Shown here: one piece after another, positions 26,499 to 38,536 of the stretch
Position numbering within the stretch: the first letter of the stretch is position 1
Layout of the letters: every line of letters starts with the position of its first letter
Source: Myxosarcina sp. GI1
Lineage (GTDB): Bacteria > Cyanobacteriota > Cyanobacteriia > Cyanobacteriales > Xenococcaceae
NCBI RefSeq assembly: GCF_000756305.1
Contig: NZ_JRFE01000028.1
Coordinates: 101,196 to 165,195 of the forward strand
DNA: 64,000 nt
Direction of reading: 5' to 3'
Made by a program: the position numbers and the translations under genes
The notes under the pieces: model-generated
Database searches by the model: none
The model's input: only the letters and a program-made list of their open reading frames with translations
Told to the model about the DNA's origin: nothing

Positions 26499-29400
26499 AT
26501 GAAGCATAATTTACGATTCGATCGCGTTAAATTATCGATATTTTTAGTTTTTATAGGTTCGGTAGCAACAGCTTGTTCCTTGTTTGTTACCAACATTCCC
26601 TGGGAAACTAATAAATCTGAAAGTATATCTATAAATAAAGCGATCGATGAAGATTTTGGAGCGACACCTGATTCAAAAGTGTCAACTATTAAGGTTGGCG
26701 TGATGGCAATTAGAGGTGTTAATAAAACGCTTCAGAAATGGCAAGCTACTATCGATTATCTAAACCAAAAAATTCCCGATCGCACTTTTGAGTTAGTGCC
26801 GTTAGAGTTCGACTCTATGGAGGAGGTAATTGCCAGACAAGAAATTGATTTCGTTCTGCCCAATCCTGGGATGTATGTAGAGTTGGAATGGGTATACGGA
26901 GCGAGACGTATTGCCACCCTGCAAAATCTACGCCTGGGCAAACCCTATACTCAGTTTGGAGCGGTAATCTTTCGTAGAGCCGATCGCCAGGAACTTCAAG
27001 AATTAAGAGATTTGAAGGGCAAAAAGTTTATGGCAGTTAGTGAAATTGCCTTTGGCGGTTGGCAAATGGCATGGGAAACCCTGTTAGAAAATGGAGTCAA
27101 TCCCTATCGTCATTTTAAAGAGCTTCGCTTTGGCGGTAGTCATGATGCAGTAGTCTATGCCGTACGAGATGGAACTGTCGATGCGGGAACGGTTCGCACC
27201 GATACTTTAGAAAGAATGGCTAAAGAAGGCAAAATTAATCTGCAAGATTTTGTCGTTCTCCATCAGCAAACGCAATACAAAAAAGAGTTTCCGTTTGCTT
27301 TAAGTACCAAATTATATCCAGAATGGCCCTTTGCGAGTTTACCCCATACTTCAGCAGAGTTAGCAGAAAAAGTTGCTATTGCTTTAATTGAAATGCCTTC
27401 AGATACGCCCGCGGCGATCGCAGGTAAATATTATGGCTGGACGATACCCGCTAATTATCACCTCTGTCACGAAACTCTACGCACCTTAAAAGTTCGTCCC
27501 TATGAAGATTGGGGAAAATTAACCTGGAAAGAAGTTATCTATTTATATCGCTACTGGTGGCTGGGATTTGTGAGTTTGGGAATTATTACGATCGCTTATA
27601 GTGCTATTTATCTCCTACACCGCAAACGTAATGAAACTGTATTATTGCACACTCAAGAGGAATTAAGAACGTCCAAACAACTATTCCAGCTGGTGATGGA
27701 TAATATTCCCCAGTACATTTTCTGGAAAGATCGTAACTTTTTATATCTAGGCTGCAATCAGAACTTTGCTAAAGCGGCAGGCTTGGAAAATCCAGAACAA
27801 ATTATTGGCAAAAACGACTACGAACTACCTTGGAAAAGGGAAGAAACAGACTTTTTTCGAGAATGCGATCGCCGAGTAATGGAATCTAACACTGCTGAAT
27901 TGAGTATAGTAGAACCACAACTTCAAGCAGATGGCAAACAAACTTGGGTGGAAACTAATAAAGTTCCCCTTCACGATGCAGACGGCAATGTTATAGGTAT
28001 TTTGGGGACTTATCAAGACATTACAGTTCGCAAACAAGCAGAAATTACTCTCCAACAGTCAAAAGAAGAATTAGAAACTCGCGTTCGTGAAAGAACTCGT
28101 GAATTAATAGAAGCCAAAGAAAAAGCAGAAGTAGCCAACCAAGCCAAAAGCGAGTTTCTTTCTAATATGAGTCACGAACTGCGGACTCCTCTCAACGGTA
28201 TTCTTGGCTATGCTCAAATCTTAAAGCGCGATCGCTCCCTGACATCACATCAAAGCAGCAGTTTGCAAATTATTAAAGATAGTGGCGAACATCTATTAAC
28301 TCTTATCAACGATATTCTAGATTTATCTAAAATCGAAGCTCGCAAACTAGAACTTAACCCTACAGATATTCACTTTAAAAGTTTTTTATCTGGTATAGAA
28401 AACATTGTCAAAATGCGGGCGATCGCCAAAGGCATTGAGTTTAAATGTCGGGCTTTAACTCCTTTGCCGACTGGCATTATAGCTGATGAGAAGCGTCTCA
28501 GACAAATTTTACTTAACTTGTTGAGTAATGCCATAAAATTTACCGATGTTGGCGAAGTAACTTTAAATGTAAATGTTATTAACGGCAAAATTAGTACACA
28601 GCAGCAAGAGAATAGTAATTCAAACTTACAAGTTTTTCGCTTTGAAGTAATCGATACTGGAATTGGAATTGCTCCTCAACAGCTAGATAAAATTTTTCAA
28701 GTCTTCGAGCAAGTAGGAGATAAAAAACGACGAGAAGAAGGCACGGGATTGGGTTTGTCTATTTGCAAACAGTTAGTCAAACTAATGGGAGGCAAGCTTC
28801 AAGTTCGCAGCGAAATAGACAAAGGTTCGACTTTCTGGTTTGACGTGATTTTACCTATAGTCGAAACGGTAGCTAAAAACACGGTGAAACAACAGCATCG
28901 GCAAATTGTCGGTTATTTGGGTCAGAAAAAGCACATTCTAGTAGTAGATGATAAAGAAGAAAACCGCTTGGTATTACAAAATATGCTCCAACCGTTGGGG
29001 TTTGAAATAACTTTAGCGGAAGATGGTCAAAAAGAAATCGATCTGGCTCTAAAAATTAAACCCGACTGTATTTTGACCGATTTGGTTATGCCAGTTAAAA
29101 CAGGATTTGAGGCAGTTAAAGAAATTCGTAATCTTCCAGCTATCAAAGATGTAGTTATTATTGCTATTTCTGCTAACGTTCTCGATCTTGATGTACAGAA
29201 AAGTCAAATCATGGGTTGCGATCTCTTTTTACCCAAACCTGTAGATGAATCTAAATTACTGACCATTTTGCAAGAGTATCTACAGTTGGAATGGATTTAT
29301 GAAGAAACTACTCAATCCGAAACTGTTCTTTCAATAGCTTCTCAATCAAAAACGCCACAAAATTTTGTCATACCACCTCAAAAAGAAATTGAAATTTTAT

Positions 29401-29564
29401 ATGAATTAGCTCTACTCGGCAGCATGAAAAAAATTATCGAAAGAGCCAATTACCTGCAAGAAATAGACAGTAATTATGCAACTTTTGCCAACGAACTACA
29501 GGAATTAGCTAGAGGATTTCAAGAAAAAGCGATTGTCAATTTGGTAGAGCAGTATCTGCCATAA
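26499..29564 (+). CDS. Hybrid histidine kinase with PhnD-like periplasmic binding sensor
   Basis: In this 1021-residue protein the N terminus has a signal or lipobox-like segment (VATAC, C26). Residues about 60-330 resemble the phosphate/phosphonate-binding PhnD family ('[17 protein letters not shown]', '[15 protein letters not shown]', '[19 protein letters not shown]'). One membrane helix (about 355-375) is followed by PAS (about 395-510), HisKA with H559 ([13 protein letters not shown]), HATPase with '[12 protein letters not shown]', and a receiver with D861 (ILTDLVMP). A C-terminal module of about 65 residues is shared with the next three kinases. It may sense an oxyanion or small ligand. 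The next gene starts 29 bp later. Confidence 0.92.
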   Translation: MKHNLRFDRVKLSIFLVFIGSVATACSLFVTNIPWETNKSESISINKAIDEDFGATPDSKVSTIKVGVMAIRGVNKTLQKWQATIDYLNQKIPDRTFELVPLEFDSMEEVIARQEIDFVLPNPGMYVELEWVYGARRIATLQNLRLGKPYTQFGAVIFRRADRQELQELRDLKGKKFMAVSEIAFGGWQMAWETLLENGVNPYRHFKELRFGGSHDAVVYAVRDGTVDAGTVRTDTLERMAKEGKINLQDFVVLHQQTQYKKEFPFALSTKLYPEWPFASLPHTSAELAEKVAIALIEMPSDTPAAIAGKYYGWTIPANYHLCHETLRTLKVRPYEDWGKLTWKEVIYLYRYWWLGFVSLGIITIAYSAIYLLHRKRNETVLLHTQEELRTSKQLFQLVMDNIPQYIFWKDRNFLYLGCNQNFAKAAGLENPEQIIGKNDYELPWKREETDFFRECDRRVMESNTAELSIVEPQLQADGKQTWVETNKVPLHDADGNVIGILGTYQDITVRKQAEITLQQSKEELETRVRERTRELIEAKEKAEVANQAKSEFLSNMSHELRTPLNGILGYAQILKRDRSLTSHQSSSLQIIKDSGEHLLTLINDILDLSKIEARKLELNPTDIHFKSFLSGIENIVKMRAIAKGIEFKCRALTPLPTGIIADEKRLRQILLNLLSNAIKFTDVGEVTLNVNVINGKISTQQQENSNSNLQVFRFEVIDTGIGIAPQQLDKIFQVFEQVGDKKRREEGTGLGLSICKQLVKLMGGKLQVRSEIDKGSTFWFDVILPIVETVAKNTVKQQHRQIVGYLGQKKHILVVDDKEENRLVLQNMLQPLGFEITLAEDGQKEIDLALKIKPDCILTDLVMPVKTGFEAVKEIRNLPAIKDVVIIAISANVLDLDVQKSQIMGCDLFLPKPVDESKLLTILQEYLQLEWIYEETTQSETVLSIASQSKTPQNFVIPPQKEIEILYELALLGSMKKIIERANYLQEIDSNYATFANELQELARGFQEKAIVNLVEQYLP

Positions 29565-29593
29565 ATTTGTTTGTAATTATATTTCTTAAAATT

Positions 29594-32500
29594 ATGCTAG
29601 AAGGTTATCAAATTGTCAGACAGATTTATGAAAGTGCTAATTCTATAGTTTATCGGGGAATTAGAAATAGCGATCGCGCTCCAGTCATTCTTAAAGTTCC
29701 ACAGGAAGAATATCCTACACCAGAAACCATTACTCGTTATCGACAAGAGTACGAAATAACTCGCTCTTTGGATAATTTGGGAGTAATTAAAGTTTATGAC
29801 TTGCAACCATCTGGACATCGGTTGGCAATAGTATTGGAAGATTTTAGCGGCGAATCTTTAAAGCTATTATCAGAACAAACTGCTTTCGAGCTAGAAGAAT
29901 TTTTAAAAGTAGGGATTAAAATTGCCGCTAGCTTAGCAGCAATTCATCAAGCTAACATCATTCATAAAGATATCAACCCCAGTAACATCGTCTTCAATCG
30001 CGAGACTGAAGAATTAAAGTTAATTGACTTTGGCATTGCTACGGCTTTCTCGCGGGAAAATACAAGTTTAAAACATCCCAACGGTTTGGCAGGAACCCTG
30101 GCATATATTTCCCCCGAACAGACAGGGAGAATGAATCGAGTTTTAGATTATCGTACGGATTTTTACTCTTTGGGAGTAACATTCTACGAAATACTGACCC
30201 GACAATTACCATTTGCTGCTGGTGATGCGATCGAGTTAATTCATTCACACCTGGCAAAACAACCCATACCGCCACATCAAATAAATCCTGCCATTCCTCC
30301 AATAGTTTCTAGAATTGTCTTGAAACTATTGGCAAAAACTGCCGAAGAACGCTATCAAAGCGCGATCGCTCTAAAGCTAGATCTAGAAAAATGCCTGACT
30401 CAGTGGCAAAATACGAGGCAAATAAGTAATTTTCCTCTGGCAGAACACGATATTTTCGATAAGCTACAAATTCCGCAAAAGCTCTATGGTAGAGAACGAG
30501 AACTTGCTACTTTACTGACGGCTTTTGAGAGAGTAGCAGATCTAAGAAACAGTAGTTTAGAAATAGTTTTAGTAGCTGGCTATTCTGGCATTGGTAAATC
30601 GGCATTAGTGCAAGAACTCTATAAGCCAATTACTCGCCAACGCGGATACTTTATTAGTGGTAAATTCGATCAGTTTCAGCGCAATACTCCTTATGTAGCC
30701 ATTGCTAACGCCTTTTCCAGCTTGATGCGACAACTGCTAACCGAAAGCGAAGCAGAACTAAGTCGCTGGCGCGAAAGATTGATGACTGCGGTAGGAGTTA
30801 ACGGACAAGTTATTGTTGATGTCATTCCAGAAATTGAAGCAATTATTGGCAAACAAGCAGCAGTAGAAGAATTAGGCGCAATCGAAACACAAAATCGTTT
30901 TAACTTAGCTTTTACCAATTTTATTGTTGCTTGTTGTCAACCAGAACATCCGATCGTGTTATTTTTAGACGATCTTCAGTGGGTCGATCTAGCTACTCTA
31001 AAGCTCATCGAACTAATTACCAGTGAAGCAAAAGTTAATAGTTTATTGTTAATTGGGGCATATCGCGACAATGAAGTAGATGCTTTACATCCTTTAAATG
31101 TGAGTCTCAATAAAATTCGCTCTACCCAGACTCAAATTAGTTGTATTGATTTAAAACCTTTAGATTGCGATTGTCTTAATATTCTCGTTGCCGATACTCT
31201 GCATCAAGAGCCTAATTTAGTTAAACCTCTAGCAGAACTGATTCTGCAAAAAACTTCGGGTAATCCTTTTTTTGTCGGTGAATTTATTAAAACCCTCTAC
31301 CAGGAAGAATTAATTTACTTCGATTATCAACAACTACAGTGGCAGTGGAATTTACAGTCGATCCAAGCTCGGGAAATTACTGATAATGTCGTCGATCTAA
31401 CTATTGCCAAGCTAAGAAATTTTTCCTTATCCACCCAAAACACCATAGCTTTAGCTGCTTTTATCGGCAATGAGTTCGATCTGCCAACTTTGTCTTTAGT
31501 AGCCAAAAAATCTTTACCAGAAACATTTGCCGATTTAGTTTCCGCACTACAGGCGGGGTTAATTATCGCAACCTCTAATCTAGTAGCGATCGCTACAGAG
31601 TTACTAATTACTAACTTTAAATTTGGACACGATCGCATCCAGCAAGCTGCTTACGAACTAATTCCAGCAGCAGAAAAGCCAGCTACTTACTTAAAAATCG
31701 GTCGCCTACTGTGGCAAAATACCCCACCAGATAAATTAGAGGAACGTATTTTAGATATTGTCGATCGCCTAAATTTAGGGATCGAACTAGTTACAGATAA
31801 ACAAGAGCGCAAAAAAATAGTCCGTTTAAACTTTATAGCGGGCAAAAAAGCTATGTCCGCTGCGGCATATCAAGCAGCTTTAGATTATTTGCAAACGGGA
31901 ATAAATTGGTTGTCGATTAATAGCTGGCAAAGCGATCGCCATCTAACCTACAATCTCTACCTTGAAGCAATGAAAGCAGCATTTTCGGCGACGAAGTTCG
32001 AGCGGGCAGAAGCTTTGGGAGAAATTATTCTTAAATTTGCAGCTAATGTACTAGAGCAAATTGCTGTTTATGAATTAAAAATTCTGATTTATATCGCTCG
32101 CAATCAAAAATCAGAAGCAATAGAAACGGGTTTAAAAGCTTTAGAGACATTGAATATCCCACTTGCTGTTTGGGATGGTAATTTACCCCAACTTCCTACC
32201 CTTGAAGAATTGGCGCGAATGCCAGAAATGGAAGATCGCTACAAACTTAAAGCCTTAGATCTAATTGTTAGTATCGTTCCACCCGTACACCAGAGTCAGC
32301 CAGAATTATATCCTCGCGTGGCTCTAACAATGATCGAACTTACTCTAGAGTTTGGCAAATCGCCTTCGGCAGTTAAGTCTTTAGGTACTTATGCTTTGTT
32401 TCTCAGTACGGCAGTAGGAGATATCGAGACTGGCTATCATGCTGGCAGACTAGCAGTATCTATACAAGAGCAGTATCGAGTTAAAGAATTAGAAGCACGA

Positions 32501-35485
32501 GTGGCATTATTAGTTAACGTTTTTGCCGATCCTGGTAAAGTGCATTTGCAGCAAACCTTTGACTCTATCGAACAGGGCATTATTAGTGGTTATCAGGTCG
32601 GACAGCTAGAAATGGCTAGTTACTGCATTATGGGCTATATTTTCCATCTGTTTTTAGCCAATCGCAGTCTGAAAAACATTATCAAACAGCATCAACAGTA
32701 TGTTGAGTTGTTGCTTAAAAGCAAACAGCAGCATTCAATTGATTTCTGTCGAATTTGGCAACAGGTGGCTTTGAATTTTGCTAATTCAGCCACAGATAAA
32801 TTATCTCTTAGCGGAGCAGCCTTTGACGAAACTAAAATGCTACCCGTGTTCGAGCAAGCGAATAATCATCAGTTACTGTTTACTTTTTATCTGGCTAAAT
32901 TAATCCTGTCGTATAACTTTAGAGACGATCGAGCAGCGTTCGTTTATGCAGAAAAAGCCGCACTTTATGCACAAGCTCCTTTTGGACTACCAATGCTTAC
33001 TACGTTCACTTTTTATCAATCTCTAGCGTTGTTAGCCCAATATTGCCAATGTAACTCAGATGAACAGACTCAAATTTTATCTTCAGTAGAAGCAAACCTA
33101 AATAAAATGCAGTATTGGGCAAAGTGTTGCCCTGAAAACTTTTTACATCAATATTATTTAGTGGCAGCAGAAAAGGCGCAAGTATTGGGAGAAAACTGGC
33201 AAGCAGCAGAACACTATCAACAGGCTTTGGCAGCAGCAAAAGAAAATGGCTATCTTCAGCAACAGGCTTTAGCCGATGAATTGGCAGGAGAATTCTATTT
33301 GGCTCACGGGATGGAGAAAATAGCCCAAACCCATTTACAAGATGCCCATTACATTTATACTCTGTGGCAAGGTACCGCTAAAGTCGAAGATTTAGAAGCT
33401 CGTTATCCTCAGTGGGTAACTAAACCGTTACCAGGTAGCGAAACGCTCGAAATTAATACTTTTACTACCGGTCGACATAATATTGACGAAGCAATCGATC
33501 TGGCTGCAGTAGTTAAGGCTTCTCAGGCAATTTCTCAAGAAATAGTTGTCTCTGACTTTCTAGATAAACTTCTGGCGATCGCCATCGAAAATGCTGGAGC
33601 GCAAACTGGAGTTTTGCTAATTAAACAAGACGAACAACTAATCGTCGAAGCACAAAAATCAACTGAGGAAGACGAATTTAAAGTGGGAACAGTTTCAATC
33701 GCTGCCAGAGCCAACTTTCCTCAATCTTTGATCGACTATGTGATTCGCACTCAGCAGGCTGTAGTGTTAAATGACGGCGTAACTGGTCAAGACGAATCGG
33801 ACTTAGACTTTACTGCCGACCCTTATATTCGCCAATATCGACCAAAATCTAGCCTCTGCACTCCAATTATTAATGGCGGAATTCTCAAAGGCTTAATTTA
33901 TTTAGAAAACAACCTCACTATAGGGGCATTTACCGCTCAACGTTTAAAGATTCTGCGCTTGTTATCGGCTCAAGCAGCAATCTCTATTGAGAATGCCAAA
34001 CTTTACCGACAGCTAGAAGATTATTCCCATACTTTAGAAGCCAAAGTCGAACAGAGAACCAAAGAACTACAACAGGCGAAACAAGTTGCCGAAGTAGCAA
34101 GCCAGGCAAAAAGTGAGTTTCTCTCGAACATGAGTCACGAATTGCGGACTCCCCTCAACGGCATTCTTGGCTATGCTCAAATTCTCAAACGCGATCGCCA
34201 TTTGAGCGAAACTCAAACCGAAGGACTAAAAATTATCCATCAAAGCGGCAATCACTTACTCACTTTAATTAACGATATTCTCGATCTGGCTAAAATTGAA
34301 GCTCGTAAATTGGAACTCTATCCCAACAAAATTAATTTACAGGCATTTCTTGAAGGAGTTATCGGCATTATTAAAATGCGAGCTTTAGAAAAAGACCTCT
34401 TATTTGTCTGTGAGAAACCTACAGCTTTACCTTCAGGTATCCTAGCCGACGAAAAACGCTTGCGACAGGTGTTAATCAATCTTTTAGGTAATGCGGTTAA
34501 ATTTACCGAACGGGGACGAGTAACTCTTAAGGTTAGCAGTATCGGTATAGAGCAAAAAGAACGCCAAACGCTGCGTTTTGAAGTTATCGATACTGGCGTG
34601 GGGATGACACCCCAACAGTTAGAAAAAATCTTTCAGCCTTTCGAGCAAGTAGGAGATGCTAAACAGCGCGCTATGGGAACTGGTTTGGGCTTAGCTATTA
34701 CCAAAGAACTGGTGGAATTGATGTCGGGAGAACTACAGGTTAGTAGCGAACTGGGTAAAGGCTCTAATTTTTGGTTTGAGGCTACTTTCCCCGTGATTGA
34801 AGCTGCTACGGTAAGCAAATCGGAGGTTGTCGGCAGAATTATCAATTATCGCGGCGATCGCCGTCAGATTCTCATTGCCGATGATAGAGAAGTCAATCGT
34901 TCGCTGCTAGTCAATCTGCTCGAACCTTTAGGATTTGAAACTAGCACAGCAGAAAATGGACAGCAGGTAATTGAGCTTACCCAAACCTTAAAACCAGATC
35001 TAATTATTACCGATCTGGTAATGCCTGTAGTCACGGGTTTAGAAGCCGCACAAAAGATTCGCCAAATTCCAGAAGTTCGACATACGCCAATTATTGCTGT
35101 CTCTGCCAGCGTTTTAGAAGTCGATCGCCAGAAAAGTCAACTGGCTGGATGCGATGCCTTTTTAGCCAAACCTATCGACGAAGAACAGCTACTTTTGCTG
35201 CTGCAAGAGTATCTAAAGTTGGAATGGATTTATGAGGAGATAGAACCAACTATTTCTAAGTCAGTAGCAACTGAAGCCGAATCAATAAAAGCTCCGCCAC
35301 CAGAAGAAATGGAAAAGCTCTACGAGCTAGCTATGCTGGGCAGCATGAAGAAAATCAAAGAGCGAGCGATGTATCTAGAGGAACTAGACAAACAATACGC
35401 GCCTTTAGCTGCCAAACTCAAAAATTTAGCCGATGGGTTTCAGGAAAAGGCAATTGTCAATCTAATCGAGCAATATAGACCCTGA
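29594..35485 (+). CDS. Giant Ser/Thr kinase-AAA-GAF-histidine kinase-receiver protein
   Basis: A frame from 29567 is open, but the ATG at 29594 (MLEGYQIV) matches the usual start of this family, giving 1963 residues. Order: protein kinase (about 5-265; HKDINPSN and IDFG intact), AAA/NACHT-like ATPase (about 300-600; Walker [13 protein letters not shown], Walker [10 protein letters not shown]), a long TPR-like helical region (about 700-1270), GAF (about 1300-1470), HisKA with H1515, HATPase ('[12 protein letters not shown]'), receiver with D1807 and the shared C-terminal module. Proteins of this layout are known in cyanobacteria as dual Ser/Thr-His kinases. It lies 29 bp after the PhnD-sensor kinase, probably in one operon. 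Confidence 0.93.
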   Translation: MLEGYQIVRQIYESANSIVYRGIRNSDRAPVILKVPQEEYPTPETITRYRQEYEITRSLDNLGVIKVYDLQPSGHRLAIVLEDFSGESLKLLSEQTAFELEEFLKVGIKIAASLAAIHQANIIHKDINPSNIVFNRETEELKLIDFGIATAFSRENTSLKHPNGLAGTLAYISPEQTGRMNRVLDYRTDFYSLGVTFYEILTRQLPFAAGDAIELIHSHLAKQPIPPHQINPAIPPIVSRIVLKLLAKTAEERYQSAIALKLDLEKCLTQWQNTRQISNFPLAEHDIFDKLQIPQKLYGRERELATLLTAFERVADLRNSSLEIVLVAGYSGIGKSALVQELYKPITRQRGYFISGKFDQFQRNTPYVAIANAFSSLMRQLLTESEAELSRWRERLMTAVGVNGQVIVDVIPEIEAIIGKQAAVEELGAIETQNRFNLAFTNFIVACCQPEHPIVLFLDDLQWVDLATLKLIELITSEAKVNSLLLIGAYRDNEVDALHPLNVSLNKIRSTQTQISCIDLKPLDCDCLNILVADTLHQEPNLVKPLAELILQKTSGNPFFVGEFIKTLYQEELIYFDYQQLQWQWNLQSIQAREITDNVVDLTIAKLRNFSLSTQNTIALAAFIGNEFDLPTLSLVAKKSLPETFADLVSALQAGLIIATSNLVAIATELLITNFKFGHDRIQQAAYELIPAAEKPATYLKIGRLLWQNTPPDKLEERILDIVDRLNLGIELVTDKQERKKIVRLNFIAGKKAMSAAAYQAALDYLQTGINWLSINSWQSDRHLTYNLYLEAMKAAFSATKFERAEALGEIILKFAANVLEQIAVYELKILIYIARNQKSEAIETGLKALETLNIPLAVWDGNLPQLPTLEELARMPEMEDRYKLKALDLIVSIVPPVHQSQPELYPRVALTMIELTLEFGKSPSAVKSLGTYALFLSTAVGDIETGYHAGRLAVSIQEQYRVKELEARVALLVNVFADPGKVHLQQTFDSIEQGIISGYQVGQLEMASYCIMGYIFHLFLANRSLKNIIKQHQQYVELLLKSKQQHSIDFCRIWQQVALNFANSATDKLSLSGAAFDETKMLPVFEQANNHQLLFTFYLAKLILSYNFRDDRAAFVYAEKAALYAQAPFGLPMLTTFTFYQSLALLAQYCQCNSDEQTQILSSVEANLNKMQYWAKCCPENFLHQYYLVAAEKAQVLGENWQAAEHYQQALAAAKENGYLQQQALADELAGEFYLAHGMEKIAQTHLQDAHYIYTLWQGTAKVEDLEARYPQWVTKPLPGSETLEINTFTTGRHNIDEAIDLAAVVKASQAISQEIVVSDFLDKLLAIAIENAGAQTGVLLIKQDEQLIVEAQKSTEEDEFKVGTVSIAARANFPQSLIDYVIRTQQAVVLNDGVTGQDESDLDFTADPYIRQYRPKSSLCTPIINGGILKGLIYLENNLTIGAFTAQRLKILRLLSAQAAISIENAKLYRQLEDYSHTLEAKVEQRTKELQQAKQVAEVASQAKSEFLSNMSHELRTPLNGILGYAQILKRDRHLSETQTEGLKIIHQSGNHLLTLINDILDLAKIEARKLELYPNKINLQAFLEGVIGIIKMRALEKDLLFVCEKPTALPSGILADEKRLRQVLINLLGNAVKFTERGRVTLKVSSIGIEQKERQTLRFEVIDTGVGMTPQQLEKIFQPFEQVGDAKQRAMGTGLGLAITKELVELMSGELQVSSELGKGSNFWFEATFPVIEAATVSKSEVVGRIINYRGDRRQILIADDREVNRSLLVNLLEPLGFETSTAENGQQVIELTQTLKPDLIITDLVMPVVTGLEAAQKIRQIPEVRHTPIIAVSASVLEVDRQKSQLAGCDAFLAKPIDEEQLLLLLQEYLKLEWIYEEIEPTISKSVATEAESIKAPPPEEMEKLYELAMLGSMKKIKERAMYLEELDKQYAPLAAKLKNLADGFQEKAIVNLIEQYRP

Positions 35486-35554
35486 AACAATAATTGTTAG
35501 TTTTAAAAGCTTTGACAACAAATCATAAATTTTAAACTTGAAATTAAGAAATAA

Positions 35555-38338
35555 ATGAGTCGAAAAATTAAAACCACAACTGTTAGAGACAAGAAAAATA
35601 AAATCTTTCAACTGCCAAAGAATTTACCAATCTCTTATCTATTAGTCATTCCATTCGTACTAGAAATTTTTGCCGTTGTCGGTATAGTTGGCTATTTTTC
35701 CTTTCGTAACGGACAGCAAGCGGTAAACAAACTGGCTACTCAATTACAAACAGAAGTAAGCGAGCGAGTGACACTGCATTTAGATAATTATTTGGCAACT
35801 GCCAAACATATTACTCAAATTAATGCCAGGGCGATCGAACTTGGCTTAATCGATCTTAATGACTATCAAACTTCTGGTCGCTATTTTTGGCATCAAATAC
35901 AGACTTATCAGAATGTAGGATACATCGACTATATTTTGCCTACAGGAGAGTATGTTGGTGCTGGTCGTTGGCTCGAAGGTCGCGGTGTAACTATCGATGA
36001 AATATCCGCCAGAACTAATTGGAATTCTTATACATACACCACAGATCCCCACGGCAACCGTACCGAAATGGTTTATGAGTCTGACTACGCTCCTTTAGAA
36101 GAAACTTGGTACCAAGAAACAGTTAAAGCCAAAAAGCCAATTTGGAATCAAGTTTATGCCTGGGAAGATTTCCCCGATATTTTATCAGTTGCTACTAGCT
36201 TTCCCGTATACAACAGTGACAGTAGCCTAATTGCGATTGCGGGAGTAGATTTACAGCTTAAAGGATTTAGCAGCTTTCTACGCAACTTGGAAGTTAGTCC
36301 TTCAACCAAAATATTTGTCATCGAGCCAAATGGTTTAATTATTGCTGATTCTAGTAAAGAGCCGCCCTATAAGTTTGAAAACGGCGAGGCACAACGTCTA
36401 AAGGTTTTTGCCAGCCAAGATCGATTAATTCAAGCTACAGCCAAACAACTTCAGCAGCAATTTGGCAGTTTCGAGCGAATCGATCGAGAGCAACGGTTAG
36501 TATTCGATCTCGATGGTAAAAAGCAGTTTGCCAAAGTAACGCCCTGGCAAGATGAATTGGGTTTAGATTGGCTGGTAGTCGTAGCCATGTCCGAATCAGA
36601 TTTTATGGCAGAAATTAATGCTAATAGTCGCACTACAATCTTTTTGTGTCTTGCTGCTTTAATAATGGCGATTATTTTGGGCTTGAAAACTGCTAGCTGG
36701 ATAACCAAACCCATTCACCGTCTCAATGATGCCAGTAGCGCGATCGCCAAAGGAGATCTAGAACAAACGATCGAGATTCGGGGAGTTAAAGAACTCAATA
36801 TTTTGGCTGGTTCATTCAATCAAATGGCAAGTCAGTTAAAGATTTCTTTTGCCAAACTCGATCGCATCAATCAAGAACTAGAACATCGTGTCGAAGAACG
36901 TACTGTCGAATTTTTAAAAGCCAAAAAAACAGCAGAAACAGCCAGTCGAGCTAAAAGTGAATTTTTATCTAATATGAGTCACGAACTGCGGACACCGCTC
37001 AACGGGATTCTTGGCTATGCCCAAATTTTGCAGCGCGATCGCTCTCTAACATCACAACAAATTCGAGGAATTAACGTTATTTATAGTAGTGGCAATCATT
37101 TGTTGACTTTAATCAATGACATTTTAGACATATCTAAAATCGAGGCTGGTAAGCTAGAGCTATTTAATACCGATATCGAGTTAGAACCTTTTTTTGCTGG
37201 TTTAGAAGATATCGTGCGGATGCGAGCCATCGAAAAGAACATTTCTTTTGCCTCTCAAGCTGTTACACCTCTGCCTACAGGCATTATTGCTGATGAGAAG
37301 CGATTGCGACAAGTATTGCTCAACTTATTGAGTAACGCCATTAAATTTACCGACACGGGTGAGGTAATTTTAAAAGTAAGTGCCAGTTATGCTACAGCAA
37401 CGGAGGAGAGCAACCTACAAACTTTTCGTTTTGAGGTTGTAGATACGGGTATCGGCATGAATCCTCAACAGCTAGATAAAATCTTTCACGCCTTCGAGCA
37501 GGTAGGCGATCTCCAACGACAACAAGAAGGAACGGGCTTGGGTTTGGCGATTAGCAAACAGCTAGTCGAACTGATGGGCGGAAAACTTCAGGTTAGCAGT
37601 GAATCAGGCAAAGGTTCGACCTTTTGGTTTGAAGTTGTGTTTCCCGTCATTGAGATGAAAAACAGAAAGGCGATCGAACGGCAAAATCGCCAAATTGTCG
37701 GCTATCAAGAAGATTCAAAACATATTTTGATAGTTGACGACCGTGAAGAAAATCGCTTGGTATTACAAAATATGCTCGAACCATTGGGGTTCAAAATTAC
37801 TTTAGCCAAAGATGGTCAACAAGAAGTAGATCTGGCTTTAAAAACTAAACCAGATTGTATTTTGACCGATTTAATGATGCCAGTAAAAAGTGGTTTTGAA
37901 GCAGTCAAAGAGATTCGCAGATTTGACTCGTTTAAAGATGTAGTTATCATTGCTATTTCTGCTAGTGTCTCAGATGCAGAACGCCGACAAAGTCGATCGT
38001 TTGGTTGCGATGACTTTTTGCCCAAACCAGTAGAAGAAGTGAAACTACTGGCTGCTTTACAGAAGTATTTACAGTTGACCTGGATTTATGAAACCAAAGC
38101 CAGCTTGCAGAACGAGTCAGTAGTAACTGAAGCTGTCTCGCTAAAAGCTCCGCCACCAGAAGAAATGGAAAAGCTTTACGAGCTAGCAATGTTGGGCAGT
38201 ATGAAGAAAATAAAAGAACAAGCAATGTATTTAGAGGAATTAGACCAAAAATATGCTCCTCTAGCTGCCAAACTTAAAAATTTAGCTAATGGATTTCAGG
38301 AAAAAGCAATTGTCAATCTAATCGAACAATTTTTGTAG
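35555..38338 (+). CDS. Hybrid histidine kinase with Cache sensor and HAMP
   Basis: In this 927-residue protein a membrane helix (about 25-48) is followed by a large extracytoplasmic dCache-type domain (about 50-330, with 'WYQETVKAKKPIWNQVYAW' and 'ATSFPVYNSDSSLIAIAGVDL' typical of Cache). A second helix (about 350-372), HAMP, HisKA with H476, HATPase ('[12 protein letters not shown]') and a receiver with D772 (ILTDLMMP) follow. The last 65 residues are almost identical to those of the preceding gene, including long identical DNA. Cache domains bind small molecules such as amino or organic acids. It is separated by 69 bp from the upstream kinase gene. Confidence 0.93.
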   Translation: MSRKIKTTTVRDKKNKIFQLPKNLPISYLLVIPFVLEIFAVVGIVGYFSFRNGQQAVNKLATQLQTEVSERVTLHLDNYLATAKHITQINARAIELGLIDLNDYQTSGRYFWHQIQTYQNVGYIDYILPTGEYVGAGRWLEGRGVTIDEISARTNWNSYTYTTDPHGNRTEMVYESDYAPLEETWYQETVKAKKPIWNQVYAWEDFPDILSVATSFPVYNSDSSLIAIAGVDLQLKGFSSFLRNLEVSPSTKIFVIEPNGLIIADSSKEPPYKFENGEAQRLKVFASQDRLIQATAKQLQQQFGSFERIDREQRLVFDLDGKKQFAKVTPWQDELGLDWLVVVAMSESDFMAEINANSRTTIFLCLAALIMAIILGLKTASWITKPIHRLNDASSAIAKGDLEQTIEIRGVKELNILAGSFNQMASQLKISFAKLDRINQELEHRVEERTVEFLKAKKTAETASRAKSEFLSNMSHELRTPLNGILGYAQILQRDRSLTSQQIRGINVIYSSGNHLLTLINDILDISKIEAGKLELFNTDIELEPFFAGLEDIVRMRAIEKNISFASQAVTPLPTGIIADEKRLRQVLLNLLSNAIKFTDTGEVILKVSASYATATEESNLQTFRFEVVDTGIGMNPQQLDKIFHAFEQVGDLQRQQEGTGLGLAISKQLVELMGGKLQVSSESGKGSTFWFEVVFPVIEMKNRKAIERQNRQIVGYQEDSKHILIVDDREENRLVLQNMLEPLGFKITLAKDGQQEVDLALKTKPDCILTDLMMPVKSGFEAVKEIRRFDSFKDVVIIAISASVSDAERRQSRSFGCDDFLPKPVEEVKLLAALQKYLQLTWIYETKASLQNESVVTEAVSLKAPPPEEMEKLYELAMLGSMKKIKEQAMYLEELDQKYAPLAAKLKNLANGFQEKAIVNLIEQFL

Positions 38339-38536
38339 TTTTTAGACTCATACTTGGGAATTATTAAAACATATCTTTTATAGCAAACGGACTAGTAGGC
38401 AAGAACATCACAGTTTTATTCAAAAGGCAAAATACAATGGTTAGCATGATTTCAAAGTGTTTTATTTTTTACTTTGACTGCTATAACTACTCTATTTTTA
38501 AAGATTAAATTAAGATTCCAAACTGAAAAAAACTCG

